From: Nocardioides furvisabuli | GTDB lineage: Bacteria > Actinomycetota > Actinomycetes > Propionibacteriales > Nocardioidaceae | Assembly: GCF_021083185.1 (NCBI RefSeq) | Contig: NZ_JAIGQB010000004.1 | Span: 62,001-126,000 of the forward strand | Length of the DNA: 64,000 bases | Direction: 5' to 3' | In this document: positions 26,245 to 34,689 of the stretch, piece after piece | Numbering within the stretch: the first letter of the stretch is position 1 | Layout of the letters: each line of letters begins with the position of its first letter | Translations under genes and position numbers: made by a program | The notes under the pieces: model-generated | The model's input: only the letters and a program-made list of their open reading frames with translations | Told to the model about the DNA's origin: nothing | Database searches by the model: none

Positions 26245-26961
26245 ATGCAGCAGCTCACCCGACCCGACGGCTCCCCCGTGCGCGTGCTCGTCGTGGACGA
26301 CGAGGTCAACATCGCCGAGCTCCTCGCGATGGCGCTGCGCTACGAGGGCTGGGAGCTCCGCATGGCGCACACCGGCACCGACGCGGTGTCGGCGGCACGC
26401 GACTTCCGCCCGGACGCGGTCGTCCTCGACATCATGCTGCCGGACTTCGACGGCCTCGAGGTGCTGCGCCGGATGCGCGCCGACGGCAGCGACGTGCCCG
26501 TCCTCTTCCTCACCGCCAAGGACGCCGTCGAGGACCGCGTCGCCGGGCTGACCGCCGGCGGCGACGACTACGTCACCAAGCCCTTCTCGCTGGAGGAGGT
26601 CGTGGCGCGGCTGCGCGGGCTGATCCGCCGCGGCGGCACCGCCGCCCAGGCCGACGCGGGCAACGTGCTCGTGGTCGGCGACCTCACCCTCGACGAGGAC
26701 AGCCACGAGGTGCACCGCGCGGGTGAGGAGATCAGCCTGACCGCGACCGAGTTCGAGCTGTTGCGCTTCCTCATGCGCAACCCGCGCAGGGTGCTGAGCA
26801 AGGCGCAGATCCTCGACCGGGTGTGGCAGTACGACTTCGGCGGGCAGGCCAACGTGGTCGAGCTCTACATCTCCTACCTCCGCAAGAAGGTCGACGCCGG
26901 CCGCGACCCGATGATCCACACCATGCGCGGCGCGGGCTACGTCCTCAAGCCGGCGCCGTGA
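26245..26961 (+). CDS. Response regulator, OmpR/PhoB family
   Basis: This 238-residue regulator has a receiver domain with acidic pair D18/D19, phosphoacceptor D62 in VVLDIMLPDFDG, T88 and K110. A winged-helix DNA-binding domain follows, with LTATEFELLRFLMRNPRRVL and the terminal GAGYVLKP. All phosphotransfer residues are present. It overlaps its kinase as GTGA. The direct repeat 42 bp upstream is a possible binding site. The regulon cannot be deduced. Confidence 0.95.
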   Translation: MQQLTRPDGSPVRVLVVDDEVNIAELLAMALRYEGWELRMAHTGTDAVSAARDFRPDAVVLDIMLPDFDGLEVLRRMRADGSDVPVLFLTAKDAVEDRVAGLTAGGDDYVTKPFSLEEVVARLRGLIRRGGTAAQADAGNVLVVGDLTLDEDSHEVHRAGEEISLTATEFELLRFLMRNPRRVLSKAQILDRVWQYDFGGQANVVELYISYLRKKVDAGRDPMIHTMRGAGYVLKPAP

Positions 26962-28394
26962 AGCAGCTCCGCGTCCCGGGCCGCCCGCTGACCCTCACCA
27001 CCCGGCTCGTCGCCGTGGTGGTGCTGCTCGTCGCCGTCACGGCCGTGGCGATCGGCACGGCCACCACCATCGCGATGCGGGAGAACCTCGACCGCCGCCT
27101 CGACCAGGACGTGCGCGCCGCGCTGTCACGCACTCTCGAGGGCCCCGGCGCTCCGAGACCCCAGGCGCCCGCCGGGACCCGTGACGACGACTTCGGTCCC
27201 GGCCAGGAGCTGGGCTCGCTGTCGGCCGTCCTGCCGGACGACGCGACCCCGCGGGGCATGGTGCTGTCCGAGCGCGAGGGTCGCGGCTGGGTCGCTTCCA
27301 CCGCCCTGACCGACGAGCAGCTCGCCGCGCTGTCGGGGCTCGAGGGCACGGACCGCGACCTGCGCACGGTGCGGCTGCCCGGCCTCGGGACCTACCGCGT
27401 GGCGGTCGCCGACCTCGAGGGCGGGCAGGTCGTCGCCGGGCTGCCGCTCGACGAGGTCGAGGACACCGTCGCCGACCTGCTGCGGCTCGAGCTGCTCGCC
27501 ACCCTCGTCGGCATCGCGCTCGCCGCGGTCGCCGCTGTGGTCGTCGTACGCCGCCAGCTGGCACCGCTGCGTGAGGTCGCGGCCACGGCGCACCGCGTCG
27601 CGGAGCTGCCGCTGGCGTCCGGGGAGATCGAGATGGCCGAACGGGTGCCGGCGGGACTCACCGACGAGCGCACCGAGATCGGCCAGGTCGGCTCGGCGCT
27701 CAACGCGATGCTCGACCACGTCGAGTCCTCGCTCGCCCAGCGCCACCGCAGCGAGCAGCAGGTGCGGCAGTTCGTCGCGGACGCCTCGCACGAGCTGCGT
27801 ACGCCGCTGGCGACGATCGCCGGCTACACCGAGCTGGCCCGCCGGCGGCCCGAGACCACCGGCACCGCCCTGGCCAAGGTCGAGACCGAGTCGGCGCGGA
27901 TGACGGCGCTGGTGGAGGACCTGCTGCTGCTGGCGAGGCTCGACTCCGGGCGACCGCTCGAGCGCGAGCCGGTCGACCTGTCGCGCCTGCTGCTCGAGGT
28001 GGTCGACGACGCCCGTGTCGTCGACCCCGACCACCAGTGGCGGCTCTCCCTGCCGGACGCGCCGCTCACCGTCACCGGCGACGCGGCCCGGCTGCACCAG
28101 GTGGTCACCAACCTGCTCACCAATGCCCGCAAGCACACCCCCGGCGGGAGCACCGTGACCGTCACCGGGACCCCGTCCGGCTTCACGGTGCACGACGACG
28201 GCCCGGGCTTCTCCCCCGAGCTGGCGCCGCGTGCCTTCGAGCGCTTCGTGCGCGGTGACGTCGCCCGCACGCGCGCCGGCGGCGCCGGTCTCGGGCTCTC
28301 GCTCGTCGAGGCCATCGTCGCGGCTCACGGCGGGACGGTCGCGCTGGCGAGCGCGCCGGGCGACACGACGATCACCGTCACGCTCCCCCGCTGA
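26958..28394 (+). CDS. Sensor histidine kinase
   Basis: This 478-residue kinase has two membrane helices (about residues 12-34 and 175-200) flanking an external domain of about 140 residues. These are followed by a HAMP region, the H-box FVADASHELRTPLATIAGY near residue 278, the N-box VTNLLTNARKHTPGG and the G-box HDDGPGFSPE. It should phosphorylate the response regulator it overlaps by 4 bp. The start is the GTG inside the regulator's stop. The sensed signal is unknown; the external domain has no recognised fold. Confidence 0.94.
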   Translation: MKQLRVPGRPLTLTTRLVAVVVLLVAVTAVAIGTATTIAMRENLDRRLDQDVRAALSRTLEGPGAPRPQAPAGTRDDDFGPGQELGSLSAVLPDDATPRGMVLSEREGRGWVASTALTDEQLAALSGLEGTDRDLRTVRLPGLGTYRVAVADLEGGQVVAGLPLDEVEDTVADLLRLELLATLVGIALAAVAAVVVVRRQLAPLREVAATAHRVAELPLASGEIEMAERVPAGLTDERTEIGQVGSALNAMLDHVESSLAQRHRSEQQVRQFVADASHELRTPLATIAGYTELARRRPETTGTALAKVETESARMTALVEDLLLLARLDSGRPLEREPVDLSRLLLEVVDDARVVDPDHQWRLSLPDAPLTVTGDAARLHQVVTNLLTNARKHTPGGSTVTVTGTPSGFTVHDDGPGFSPELAPRAFERFVRGDVARTRAGGAGLGLSLVEAIVAAHGGTVALASAPGDTTITVTLPR

Positions 28395-28426
28395 CCGGGC
28401 GCTTCCTTGCCCTGGAACCGGCCGAG

Positions 28427-28602
28427 CGGGCACTTCCTTGCGCAGGACCTGAGCTCCACCGCGTGGAAGTGCCCGGTGGGCTGCCTTCAGCGCGACGAAG
28501 TGCCCGGTCACCGCCTCTGAGCGCGACGAGGTGCCCGGTCACCGCCTCTGAGCGCGACGAAGTGCCCGGTCACCGCCTCTGAGCGCGACGAAGTGCCCGG
28601 TC
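28427..28602. repeat. 31-bp tandem repeat array with inverted repeat
   Basis: A 31-bp unit (core GCGCGACGAAGTGCCCGGTC) is repeated almost perfectly at 28488-28518, 28519-28549 and 28550-28580, with a partial fourth at 28581-28602. Just before it, CGGGCACTTCC (28427-28437) and its exact complement GGAAGTGCCCG (28465-28475) form an 11-bp stem, and the same AAGTGCCCGG core recurs in every repeat. The array fills the gap between the kinase and DUF402 genes. Confidence 0.85.
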
Positions 28603-28617
28603 GCTAGGTTGTCGGGC

Positions 28618-29178
28618 ATGGAGCCCGGGACCCAGATCCGCTGCGAGATGACGAAGTGGGGCGATCGCCCGCACTGGCAGTTCGACGGGATCTTCCTCGG
28701 CACCGACGAGCACGGCGAGTGGCTCGGCTTCCCGGCGGGCACCCACAACCACCGCCCCGGTCACGCGTTCCACTCCGCCGTCGCGTGCGTGACGCTGGTG
28801 CAGCCTGAGCGGTGGCACCTGCCGACGTTCCAGGCGCCCGGGATCTGGTGCGACCTCTACGTCGACGTCACGACCCCCGCCGTCTGGGACGGTGTCGTGC
28901 TCCGCGCGGTCGACCTCGACCTCGACGTGATCCGGATGGCGCCCGAGCTGCCCGCGTCGGTGCCGCCGCGCATGGACGCCGGCCCCGGGGAGATCTTCGT
29001 CGACGACGAGGACGAGTTCGCCGAGCACCAGGTCGCCCTCGGCTATCCGGCCGAGGTCGTCGAGGCGGCGCGGACCGGCTGCGACCAGGTCCTCGCGGCC
29101 GTGCGCGCCGGTGTGGCGCCGTACGACGGCACGCACGAGCGCTGGCTCGCCGAGCTCAGCCGTCTGACTGCTTCCTGA
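28618..29178 (+). CDS. DUF402 domain protein
   Basis: This 186-residue protein has the DUF402 barrel, seen in WCDLYVDVTTPAVWDGVVL and DLDLDVIRM, followed by the DEDEFAEHQ helix. Characterised DUF402 members are phosphatases that act on nucleoside diphosphates or nucleotide adducts, which is only a family-level hint here. The ATG at 28618 begins right after the tandem repeat array. The last 23 bp overlap the 3' end of the convergent exporter gene. Confidence 0.82.
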   Translation: MEPGTQIRCEMTKWGDRPHWQFDGIFLGTDEHGEWLGFPAGTHNHRPGHAFHSAVACVTLVQPERWHLPTFQAPGIWCDLYVDVTTPAVWDGVVLRAVDLDLDVIRMAPELPASVPPRMDAGPGEIFVDDEDEFAEHQVALGYPAEVVEAARTGCDQVLAAVRAGVAPYDGTHERWLAELSRLTAS

Positions 29179-30571
29179 GCGCCCGCCGCTCGGCGCGCGT
29201 CATCGCGCGGAACGGCCCGACCAGGCGCGGGCCGGCGAGCCGGCTCTCGAGCTTGCGGGCCTCGCGCTTGAGCGGCTGGGCGACGTACTCCCCCAGGATC
29301 ACCCCGGAGGCCAGTGCGATGGCGACCGAGATCGCGGTCATCAGCGCCAGGATCCCCTGCGAGACGAAGTAGCCGCCGTCGGCCAGGAACGTGAGGCCGC
29401 GGTAGATCGACAGGCCCGGCAGGAACGGCACGATCGCAGGCACGGCGACCACCAGCGGGGGCACCCGCACCCGGCCGGCGACGGCGTAGGCGACGAGGCC
29501 GATGAAGAAGGCTGCGGACCCGGCGCCGGCGACGCGGCCGAAGCCGTTGAGCTCGACGGCCTGCGAGACCAGCGCGGCCGCGGCGGTGGTCACCGCGATC
29601 GGCAGCACGGCACGGCGCGGCGCGTAGCAGGCCACGCTGAAGGCGGCCGCTGCGACGGCGGCGCCGGCCGCCTCCACCGGGAGCTCGGAGATGCTCCCGA
29701 GCTTGCCGGGCACCAGCCGGCCGAGGTCGAAGCCGAGGGCGTCGGCCACCGAGATGCCCAGCGCGACGCCGGCGATGATGCCGGCGGTCGACATCATCGC
29801 CTCGATGAGGCGCGCGCCCGAGGTGAGGTAGAAGCCGGTGAGCGCGTCCTGCACCGCGCCCATCAGGCCGATGCCGGCGAGCAGCATGATGATGTTGGCG
29901 GTCACCGCCAGCGAGGGATCGACCTCGATCGGGGTGGCGGCCACCCCCGCCGCCAGCAGCGTGGCGATGGCACCGCCCGCGACCTGGAGGTAGAAGAACG
30001 GCAACCGGCGTCGGGCCAGCACGATCTGGACCCGGTCGATGAGCGTGGCCGCGACCGCCGCCACCGCCGACACCACCAGGCCGCCGCCGAGGAAGACGCC
30101 GACGGCCGCCGCCATGACGGCCCACGCGAGGGTCACCGCCCAGCGCGGGAAGGCGTGGCCGAGCGAGACGATGGTGGCCATCCGCGAGCGAGCGAGGTAG
30201 AGGTCGGCCTCGTCGGTGAGGAGGTCACGCACCAGGTGGTCGACGGCGGTGAGGTCCTCGTAGTCGATGTCGCGCTGCTGCACGTGGCGCATCATCAGCG
30301 TCGGTACGTCGTCGGGCGAGCGCTGGAAGCTCATCGACAGTGCCGTGAACGTCACGTCGATCTCGGCCTGGCGCAGCCCGAGGTGGTCGGCGACCGAGCG
30401 CATCGTCGCCGTGACGTCGGCTGCACCCGCACCCGAGGAGAGCAGCATCTCCCCGATCCGCAGGCACAGGTCCATCGTCAGGTGCACCTCGCGGGCGGCC
30501 TCGGCGCGCGCGGCGGCCTCGGCCTCCTCGGTCGGTTCGCTGTCTCCGGAGAGCCTGTCGTGCTGGTCCAC
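29156..30571 (-). CDS. ThrE-family threonine/serine exporter-like protein
   Basis: This 471-residue protein combines both halves of the ThrE family. A cytosolic N-terminal region of about 130 residues contains MDLCLRIGEMLLSSGAGAADV. It is followed by about ten membrane helices, with PFFYLQVAGGAIATLLAAG in the first membrane half and PAIVPFLPGLSIYRGL in the second. The family exports threonine and serine in Corynebacterium. The start is GTG. The 3' end overlaps the DUF402 gene tail to tail by 23 bp, so no terminator can lie between them outside coding sequence. Confidence 0.88.
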   Translation of the reverse strand: MDQHDRLSGDSEPTEEAEAAARAEAAREVHLTMDLCLRIGEMLLSSGAGAADVTATMRSVADHLGLRQAEIDVTFTALSMSFQRSPDDVPTLMMRHVQQRDIDYEDLTAVDHLVRDLLTDEADLYLARSRMATIVSLGHAFPRWAVTLAWAVMAAAVGVFLGGGLVVSAVAAVAATLIDRVQIVLARRRLPFFYLQVAGGAIATLLAAGVAATPIEVDPSLAVTANIIMLLAGIGLMGAVQDALTGFYLTSGARLIEAMMSTAGIIAGVALGISVADALGFDLGRLVPGKLGSISELPVEAAGAAVAAAAFSVACYAPRRAVLPIAVTTAAAALVSQAVELNGFGRVAGAGSAAFFIGLVAYAVAGRVRVPPLVVAVPAIVPFLPGLSIYRGLTFLADGGYFVSQGILALMTAISVAIALASGVILGEYVAQPLKREARKLESRLAGPRLVGPFRAMTRAERRALRKQSDG

Positions 30572-30650
30572 CGGTCCATGCTCGCACCGCCGGTCGGCCC
30601 ACGGTCACAGGGGTGAGCCCTGCCCGCGGACCGCTCCCTAGAGTGGTCGC

Positions 30651-31784
30651 ATGCGCATCGACTTCCACGCGTCGCAGCGGCCGACGCTCGGCGTCGAGTG
30701 GGAGCTCTCCCTCGTCGATCGGGTCACCCGCGACCTGGTCAGCGTCGCCTCCGAGGTCCACGAGCTGGCCGGCGGCCGGCTGGACGACCCGACCCGGCTC
30801 CACAAGGAGCTGCTGCGCAACACCGTCGAGGTCGTGACCGGGATCTGCGACACGGTCGGCGAGGCCGTCGTCGACCTGCGCGACACCCTGTCGGTCGTCG
30901 TGCCGGCCGCCGAGGAGCTCGGTGTCGACCTCCTCGGCGCCGGCTCGCACCCCTTCGCCGACTGGTCGCACCAGCACCTCACCGAGGGCCACCGCTACGC
31001 CGAGCTCATCAACCGGACCCAGTGGTGGGGCCGTCAGATGCTCATCTGGGGCGTGCACGTCCACGTCGGGATGCCCGAGCGCGACCGGGTGATGCCCGTG
31101 CTCGCCTCGCTGCTGACGACGTACCCGCACCTGCTCGCGCTGTCGGCCAGCTCACCCATCTGGGCCGGGCAGGACACCGGCTACGCCTCCAACCGGGCGC
31201 TGATGTTCCAGCAGCTGCCGACCGCCGGGCTTCCCTTCGCCTTCGACACGTGGGCCGAGTTCGAGACCTGCATCGCCGACCAGACCACGACCGGGATCAT
31301 CGACTCGATGTCCGACGTGCGCTGGGACCTGCGGCCCGCGCCGCACCTCGGCACGCTGGAGAACCGCATCTGCGACGGCATGTCGGACCTCGGCGAGGTC
31401 GCGGCCCTCACCGCCCTGATGCACTGCCTCGTCGTCGACCTCGACACCCGCCTCGCGGCGGGCCAGAGGCTCCCGACGCTGCCGCCGTGGCAGGTCCAGG
31501 AGAACAAGTGGCGCGCCGCTCGCTACGGCCTCGACGCGATCGTGATCCTCGACGACACCAACCGCGAGCGCCTGGTCACCGACGACCTCGACGACCTGCT
31601 CGAGCGCCTCACGCCCGTCGCGAAGCGCCTGGACTGCGAGGCCGAGCTGCGCACCGTCGCCGACATCCCGCGGCGCGGGGCGTCCTACCAGCGCCAGCGC
31701 GCGGTCGCGCGCGAGTCCGGTGGTGACCTCGTCGCCGTCGTGGACGCCTTGGTCGCCGAGCTCGCGCACTCCCTCGAGGCCTGA
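30651..31784 (+). CDS. Glutamate-cysteine ligase, YbdK type
   Basis: This 377-residue protein belongs to the type 2 carboxylate-amine ligase family. TLGVEWELSLVD near the N-terminus contains the family's acidic metal/ATP residues, and WGVHVHVGMPERD and RPAPHLGTLENRICD follow in the expected order. It should join glutamate to cysteine or another amine. Actinobacteria use mycothiol, so the physiological product may not be glutathione. It stands alone, divergent from the exporter gene, with 80 bp between starts. Confidence 0.88.
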   Translation: MRIDFHASQRPTLGVEWELSLVDRVTRDLVSVASEVHELAGGRLDDPTRLHKELLRNTVEVVTGICDTVGEAVVDLRDTLSVVVPAAEELGVDLLGAGSHPFADWSHQHLTEGHRYAELINRTQWWGRQMLIWGVHVHVGMPERDRVMPVLASLLTTYPHLLALSASSPIWAGQDTGYASNRALMFQQLPTAGLPFAFDTWAEFETCIADQTTTGIIDSMSDVRWDLRPAPHLGTLENRICDGMSDLGEVAALTALMHCLVVDLDTRLAAGQRLPTLPPWQVQENKWRAARYGLDAIVILDDTNRERLVTDDLDDLLERLTPVAKRLDCEAELRTVADIPRRGASYQRQRAVARESGGDLVAVVDALVAELAHSLEA

Positions 31785-31906
31785 CCCGCGCCTCCCTGTC
31801 CCGAGCCGTCGCTGGACGGCGCCCTTGTGGCTGTCGTCACCGGGACGAGAGGATGCTGCGACGCCCTCGACCCGGGGGACGAGGCGCACGCACGGAGGAG
31901 AGCCCA

Positions 31907-33316
31907 GTGGTGGACCCGATCGACCCGACAGCGACCGGCTTCCTGCTCGCGGAGAACCGCAACATGCCGATGCACGTCGGCGGGCTCCAGCTCTTCGAGA
32001 AGCCCGAGGGCGCGGGCCGCGGCTACGTCCGCGAGATGTACGAGCAGATGCGCGACGTCGAGCAGGTCGCCCCACTCTTCCTCAAGCACCCGCACCGCTC
32101 GGTGCGTACGGCGGGCCAGCTGGTGTGGCAGCCCGACGAGCAGTTCGACATCGAGCACCACGTGCGCCACAGCGCGCTGCCCAAGCCCGGCCGGATCCGC
32201 GAGCTGCTCGAGCTGTGCTCGCGCCTGCACAGCACCCGCCTGGCGTGGGAGCGGCCGCTGTGGGAGGCCACGGTGATCGAGGGCCTGCGCGACGGCCGGG
32301 TCGCGATGTACACCAAGACCCACCACGCGCTCGTCGACGGCGTCTCCGCGATGCGCCTGCTCGCCAGCGTGCTCTCGACCGACCCCGACGAGCGCAACAT
32401 GCCCGCCCCGTGGGCGTTGCGTCCGCGCGCGCCCCGCCAGCAGCGGCCGAGCGACGACGGCGGCGCCTCGCTGGCCGACGTCTCGGCCGCCACCGTGCGT
32501 ACGGCGCTCGCGATCGCGTCCGAGGCGGCCGGGATGCCCGGCGCACTGGTGCGCACGCTCAACAAGAGCGTGCGCAACGAGACCTCCGCGCTCTCGCTCT
32601 ACGCGCCCCGGACGATGCTCAACCAGAACATCACCGGCTCGCGACGATTCGCCGCCCAGGACTGGCCGGTCGAGCGGCTGCGCGCGGTCGGCAAGGCCAC
32701 CGGCACCACCATCAACGACGTCGTGCTCGCGATGGTGAGCGGTGCGATGCGCACCTACCTGCTCGACATGGACGCGCTGCCCGAGACGACGCTGGTCTCG
32801 ATGGTCCCCGTCGGCCTCAACGCCAAGCAGTCACAGCTCGCGTCCTCCGACGGCGGCAACGCCGTGGGAGCGGTGATGGTGCAGCTCGGCACCCATCTCG
32901 CCGACCCGGCCGACCGGCTCACGGCCATCAACACGTCGATGAAGGACGGCAAGGACGGGCTCTCGGCCATGACGCCGACGCAGATCCTCGCGATGAGCGC
33001 GCTCGGCCAGGCGCCGGCGATCCTCGGCCCGGTCCTCCGGATGCAGGGCATCGTGCGCCCGCCCTACAACCTCATCATCAGCAACGTGCCCGGGCCGCGC
33101 ACCACCCACTACTGGAACGGCGCGAAGCTCACCGGCACCTACCCCCTGTCCATCCCCATCAACGGCATGGCGCTCAACATCACCTGCACGTCGTACGACG
33201 GCAAGATGTGCTTCGGCCTGACCGGCTGCCGGCGCACGGTCCCCCACCTGCAGGTGCTGCTGACCCACCTCGACGACGAGCTGAAGGCGCTCGAACGGGC
33301 CGCCGGCGTCCGCTGA
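31907..33316 (+). CDS. Wax ester synthase/diacylglycerol acyltransferase (WS/DGAT)
   Basis: This 469-residue acyltransferase has the catalytic motif HHALVDG at residues 139-145 and the downstream family motifs NDVVLAMVSGAMR and NLIISNVPGP. It would transfer acyl groups from acyl-CoA to diacylglycerol or fatty alcohol for storage lipid. The GTG at 31907 is chosen because GGAGGAG lies 6 bases before it; the frame is open 18 codons further upstream without family similarity. An inverted repeat follows before the convergent methyltransferase. Confidence 0.93.
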   Translation: MVDPIDPTATGFLLAENRNMPMHVGGLQLFEKPEGAGRGYVREMYEQMRDVEQVAPLFLKHPHRSVRTAGQLVWQPDEQFDIEHHVRHSALPKPGRIRELLELCSRLHSTRLAWERPLWEATVIEGLRDGRVAMYTKTHHALVDGVSAMRLLASVLSTDPDERNMPAPWALRPRAPRQQRPSDDGGASLADVSAATVRTALAIASEAAGMPGALVRTLNKSVRNETSALSLYAPRTMLNQNITGSRRFAAQDWPVERLRAVGKATGTTINDVVLAMVSGAMRTYLLDMDALPETTLVSMVPVGLNAKQSQLASSDGGNAVGAVMVQLGTHLADPADRLTAINTSMKDGKDGLSAMTPTQILAMSALGQAPAILGPVLRMQGIVRPPYNLIISNVPGPRTTHYWNGAKLTGTYPLSIPINGMALNITCTSYDGKMCFGLTGCRRTVPHLQVLLTHLDDELKALERAAGVR

Positions 33317-33339
33317 GCACTCCCTCTCGAATCCCCCTG

Positions 33340-33405
33340 CTGGTCGAGCAGCCCGCGAGCGCCAGCAGTCCTCCTTCGGTGGTGTCGCTCGGCTACTCGA
33401 CCACC
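33340..33405. repeat. Inverted repeat between convergent genes, GGTCGAGCAGCC type
   Basis: CTGGTCGAGCAGCC at 33340-33353 pairs with GGCTACTCGACCACC near 33391-33405 with one mismatch, making a hairpin between the WS/DGAT and methyltransferase genes and overlapping the last codons of the latter. It may terminate transcription in both directions. The same CTGGTCGAGCAGCC occurs at 56782-56795, so it is part of a dispersed family. Confidence 0.6.
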
Positions 33406-34649
33406 GAGGGGACCACCGAGAAGCCGCCGCCCACCTGCTCGGCGACCGCGGCGAGGCGGGCGTGAGTGATGTCGGCGACGGTGGCCAGGCCCGCGAGCTG
33501 GGCGTTGGAGCCGGGGCGGGTCGGCTCGGTGGAGTTGATGCTCACGCAGCGGCGGGTGCCGCCGTCGGCGGCATTGGCGAGCGCGACGGCGTGACCGGTG
33601 GTCCCGCTGCCGGCGAAGGGGTCGAGCACCACGACGTCGTCGGGCAGGGTGGCGAGGATGCGGCGCACCAGCCCGGTGGGCTTCGGTGACTCGAAGACGT
33701 GGCCGACCAGGGCCTTGAGCTCCGCGACGGCGGTGTCGGTGGAGCCGATCTCCTCGGCCAGCCAGATGGTGCGCAGCTTCTTGCGCCGTCCGCCCTCGCG
33801 GTGCAACCAGTCGCGCTGGAAGATGTCGGCGCGCTCGCCGGTGCGCCCGCGGATGACCCGGCACTCGAGGTCGTCGGGGCGCTCGTCGACCCGCGGCCGC
33901 GACCACCGCCACACGGCCGGCCGGCCGTCGCCGAAGACGGGCGTGAGCGCCCGGCTGCCGGGGAACTCGGTGGTGGCCACGCGACCGGTCGCCGGATCGC
34001 CGTACAGCGCGAAGTGCAGCGTCGGCGCAGTGAGCGGGTTGAACTTCTTGTTGGTGTTGCGCAGTGGCAGGTAGCGGAAGCGGCGCCCGTCCGCGGCGCT
34101 GAGCGGGAAGTCGGCCTCGTCGACCGAGTCGGTGGTGCTGCCGTCGACGGCGCACGCGGGCAGGTGGCGGGCGTACGCCAGGACGTACTCGTGGCTGGTC
34201 GCGAACCCGCGACCGAGCTGGCGGCCCTTGGGGTTGAGGTTGACCACGATCTGCGCCAGGAAGTTGGCCTCGCCGAACACCTGGTCCATCAGCAGCCGCA
34301 GGTGCGCGGCCTCGTTGTCGTCGATGCTGACGAAGACCGCACCGTGGGGGGCGAGGACCTCGCGCACGGCCTCGAGGCGTGGGCGCATCATCGCGGTCCA
34401 CGCGGCGTGGCGTCCGGCGTACGGGTCGGCGTGCGAACCGTCGCGGAAGCGGTCGGCGTAGGCGAAGTCGTTGCCGGTGTTGTAGGGCGGGTCGGTGTAG
34501 ACGACGTCGACCGACCCAGGCTCCAGGCGCGGCAGCACGTCGAGGTTGTCGGCGGCGTGGAGGGTGTTCCACACGACGGGTCCAGGCTCGACGGGCACGA
34601 GCCGCAGCCTAGGCGCACCCGTACGCCGCTCAGCGACCGTTCGTCCCAT
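33393..34649 (-). CDS. Site-specific DNA methyltransferase, beta class
   Basis: This 418-residue enzyme has the catalytic motif VVYTDPPYNTGNDFAY near residues 54-69 and the SAM-binding motif VVLDPFAGSGTTGHAV near the C-terminus. That order (motif IV before motif I) defines beta-class amino-methyltransferases, and DPPY points to N6-adenine as product. It resembles the Mod subunit of type III systems, but no restriction gene is adjacent, so it is an orphan. The ATG at 34649 was chosen as the first start near the conserved region; the true start is uncertain. Confidence 0.88.
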   Translation of the reverse strand: MGRTVAERRTGAPRLRLVPVEPGPVVWNTLHAADNLDVLPRLEPGSVDVVYTDPPYNTGNDFAYADRFRDGSHADPYAGRHAAWTAMMRPRLEAVREVLAPHGAVFVSIDDNEAAHLRLLMDQVFGEANFLAQIVVNLNPKGRQLGRGFATSHEYVLAYARHLPACAVDGSTTDSVDEADFPLSAADGRRFRYLPLRNTNKKFNPLTAPTLHFALYGDPATGRVATTEFPGSRALTPVFGDGRPAVWRWSRPRVDERPDDLECRVIRGRTGERADIFQRDWLHREGGRRKKLRTIWLAEEIGSTDTAVAELKALVGHVFESPKPTGLVRRILATLPDDVVVLDPFAGSGTTGHAVALANAADGGTRRCVSINSTEPTRPGSNAQLAGLATVADITHARLAAVAEQVGGGFSVVPSVVE

Positions 34650-34689
34650 CAATCCCACGAGTCCCACGACGTCCTTTACTCTGGAGCGC

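Noticed and set aside
28488..28602. CRISPR array
   Set aside because: The 31-bp units are directly abutting with no spacers between them, and no cas gene is nearby.
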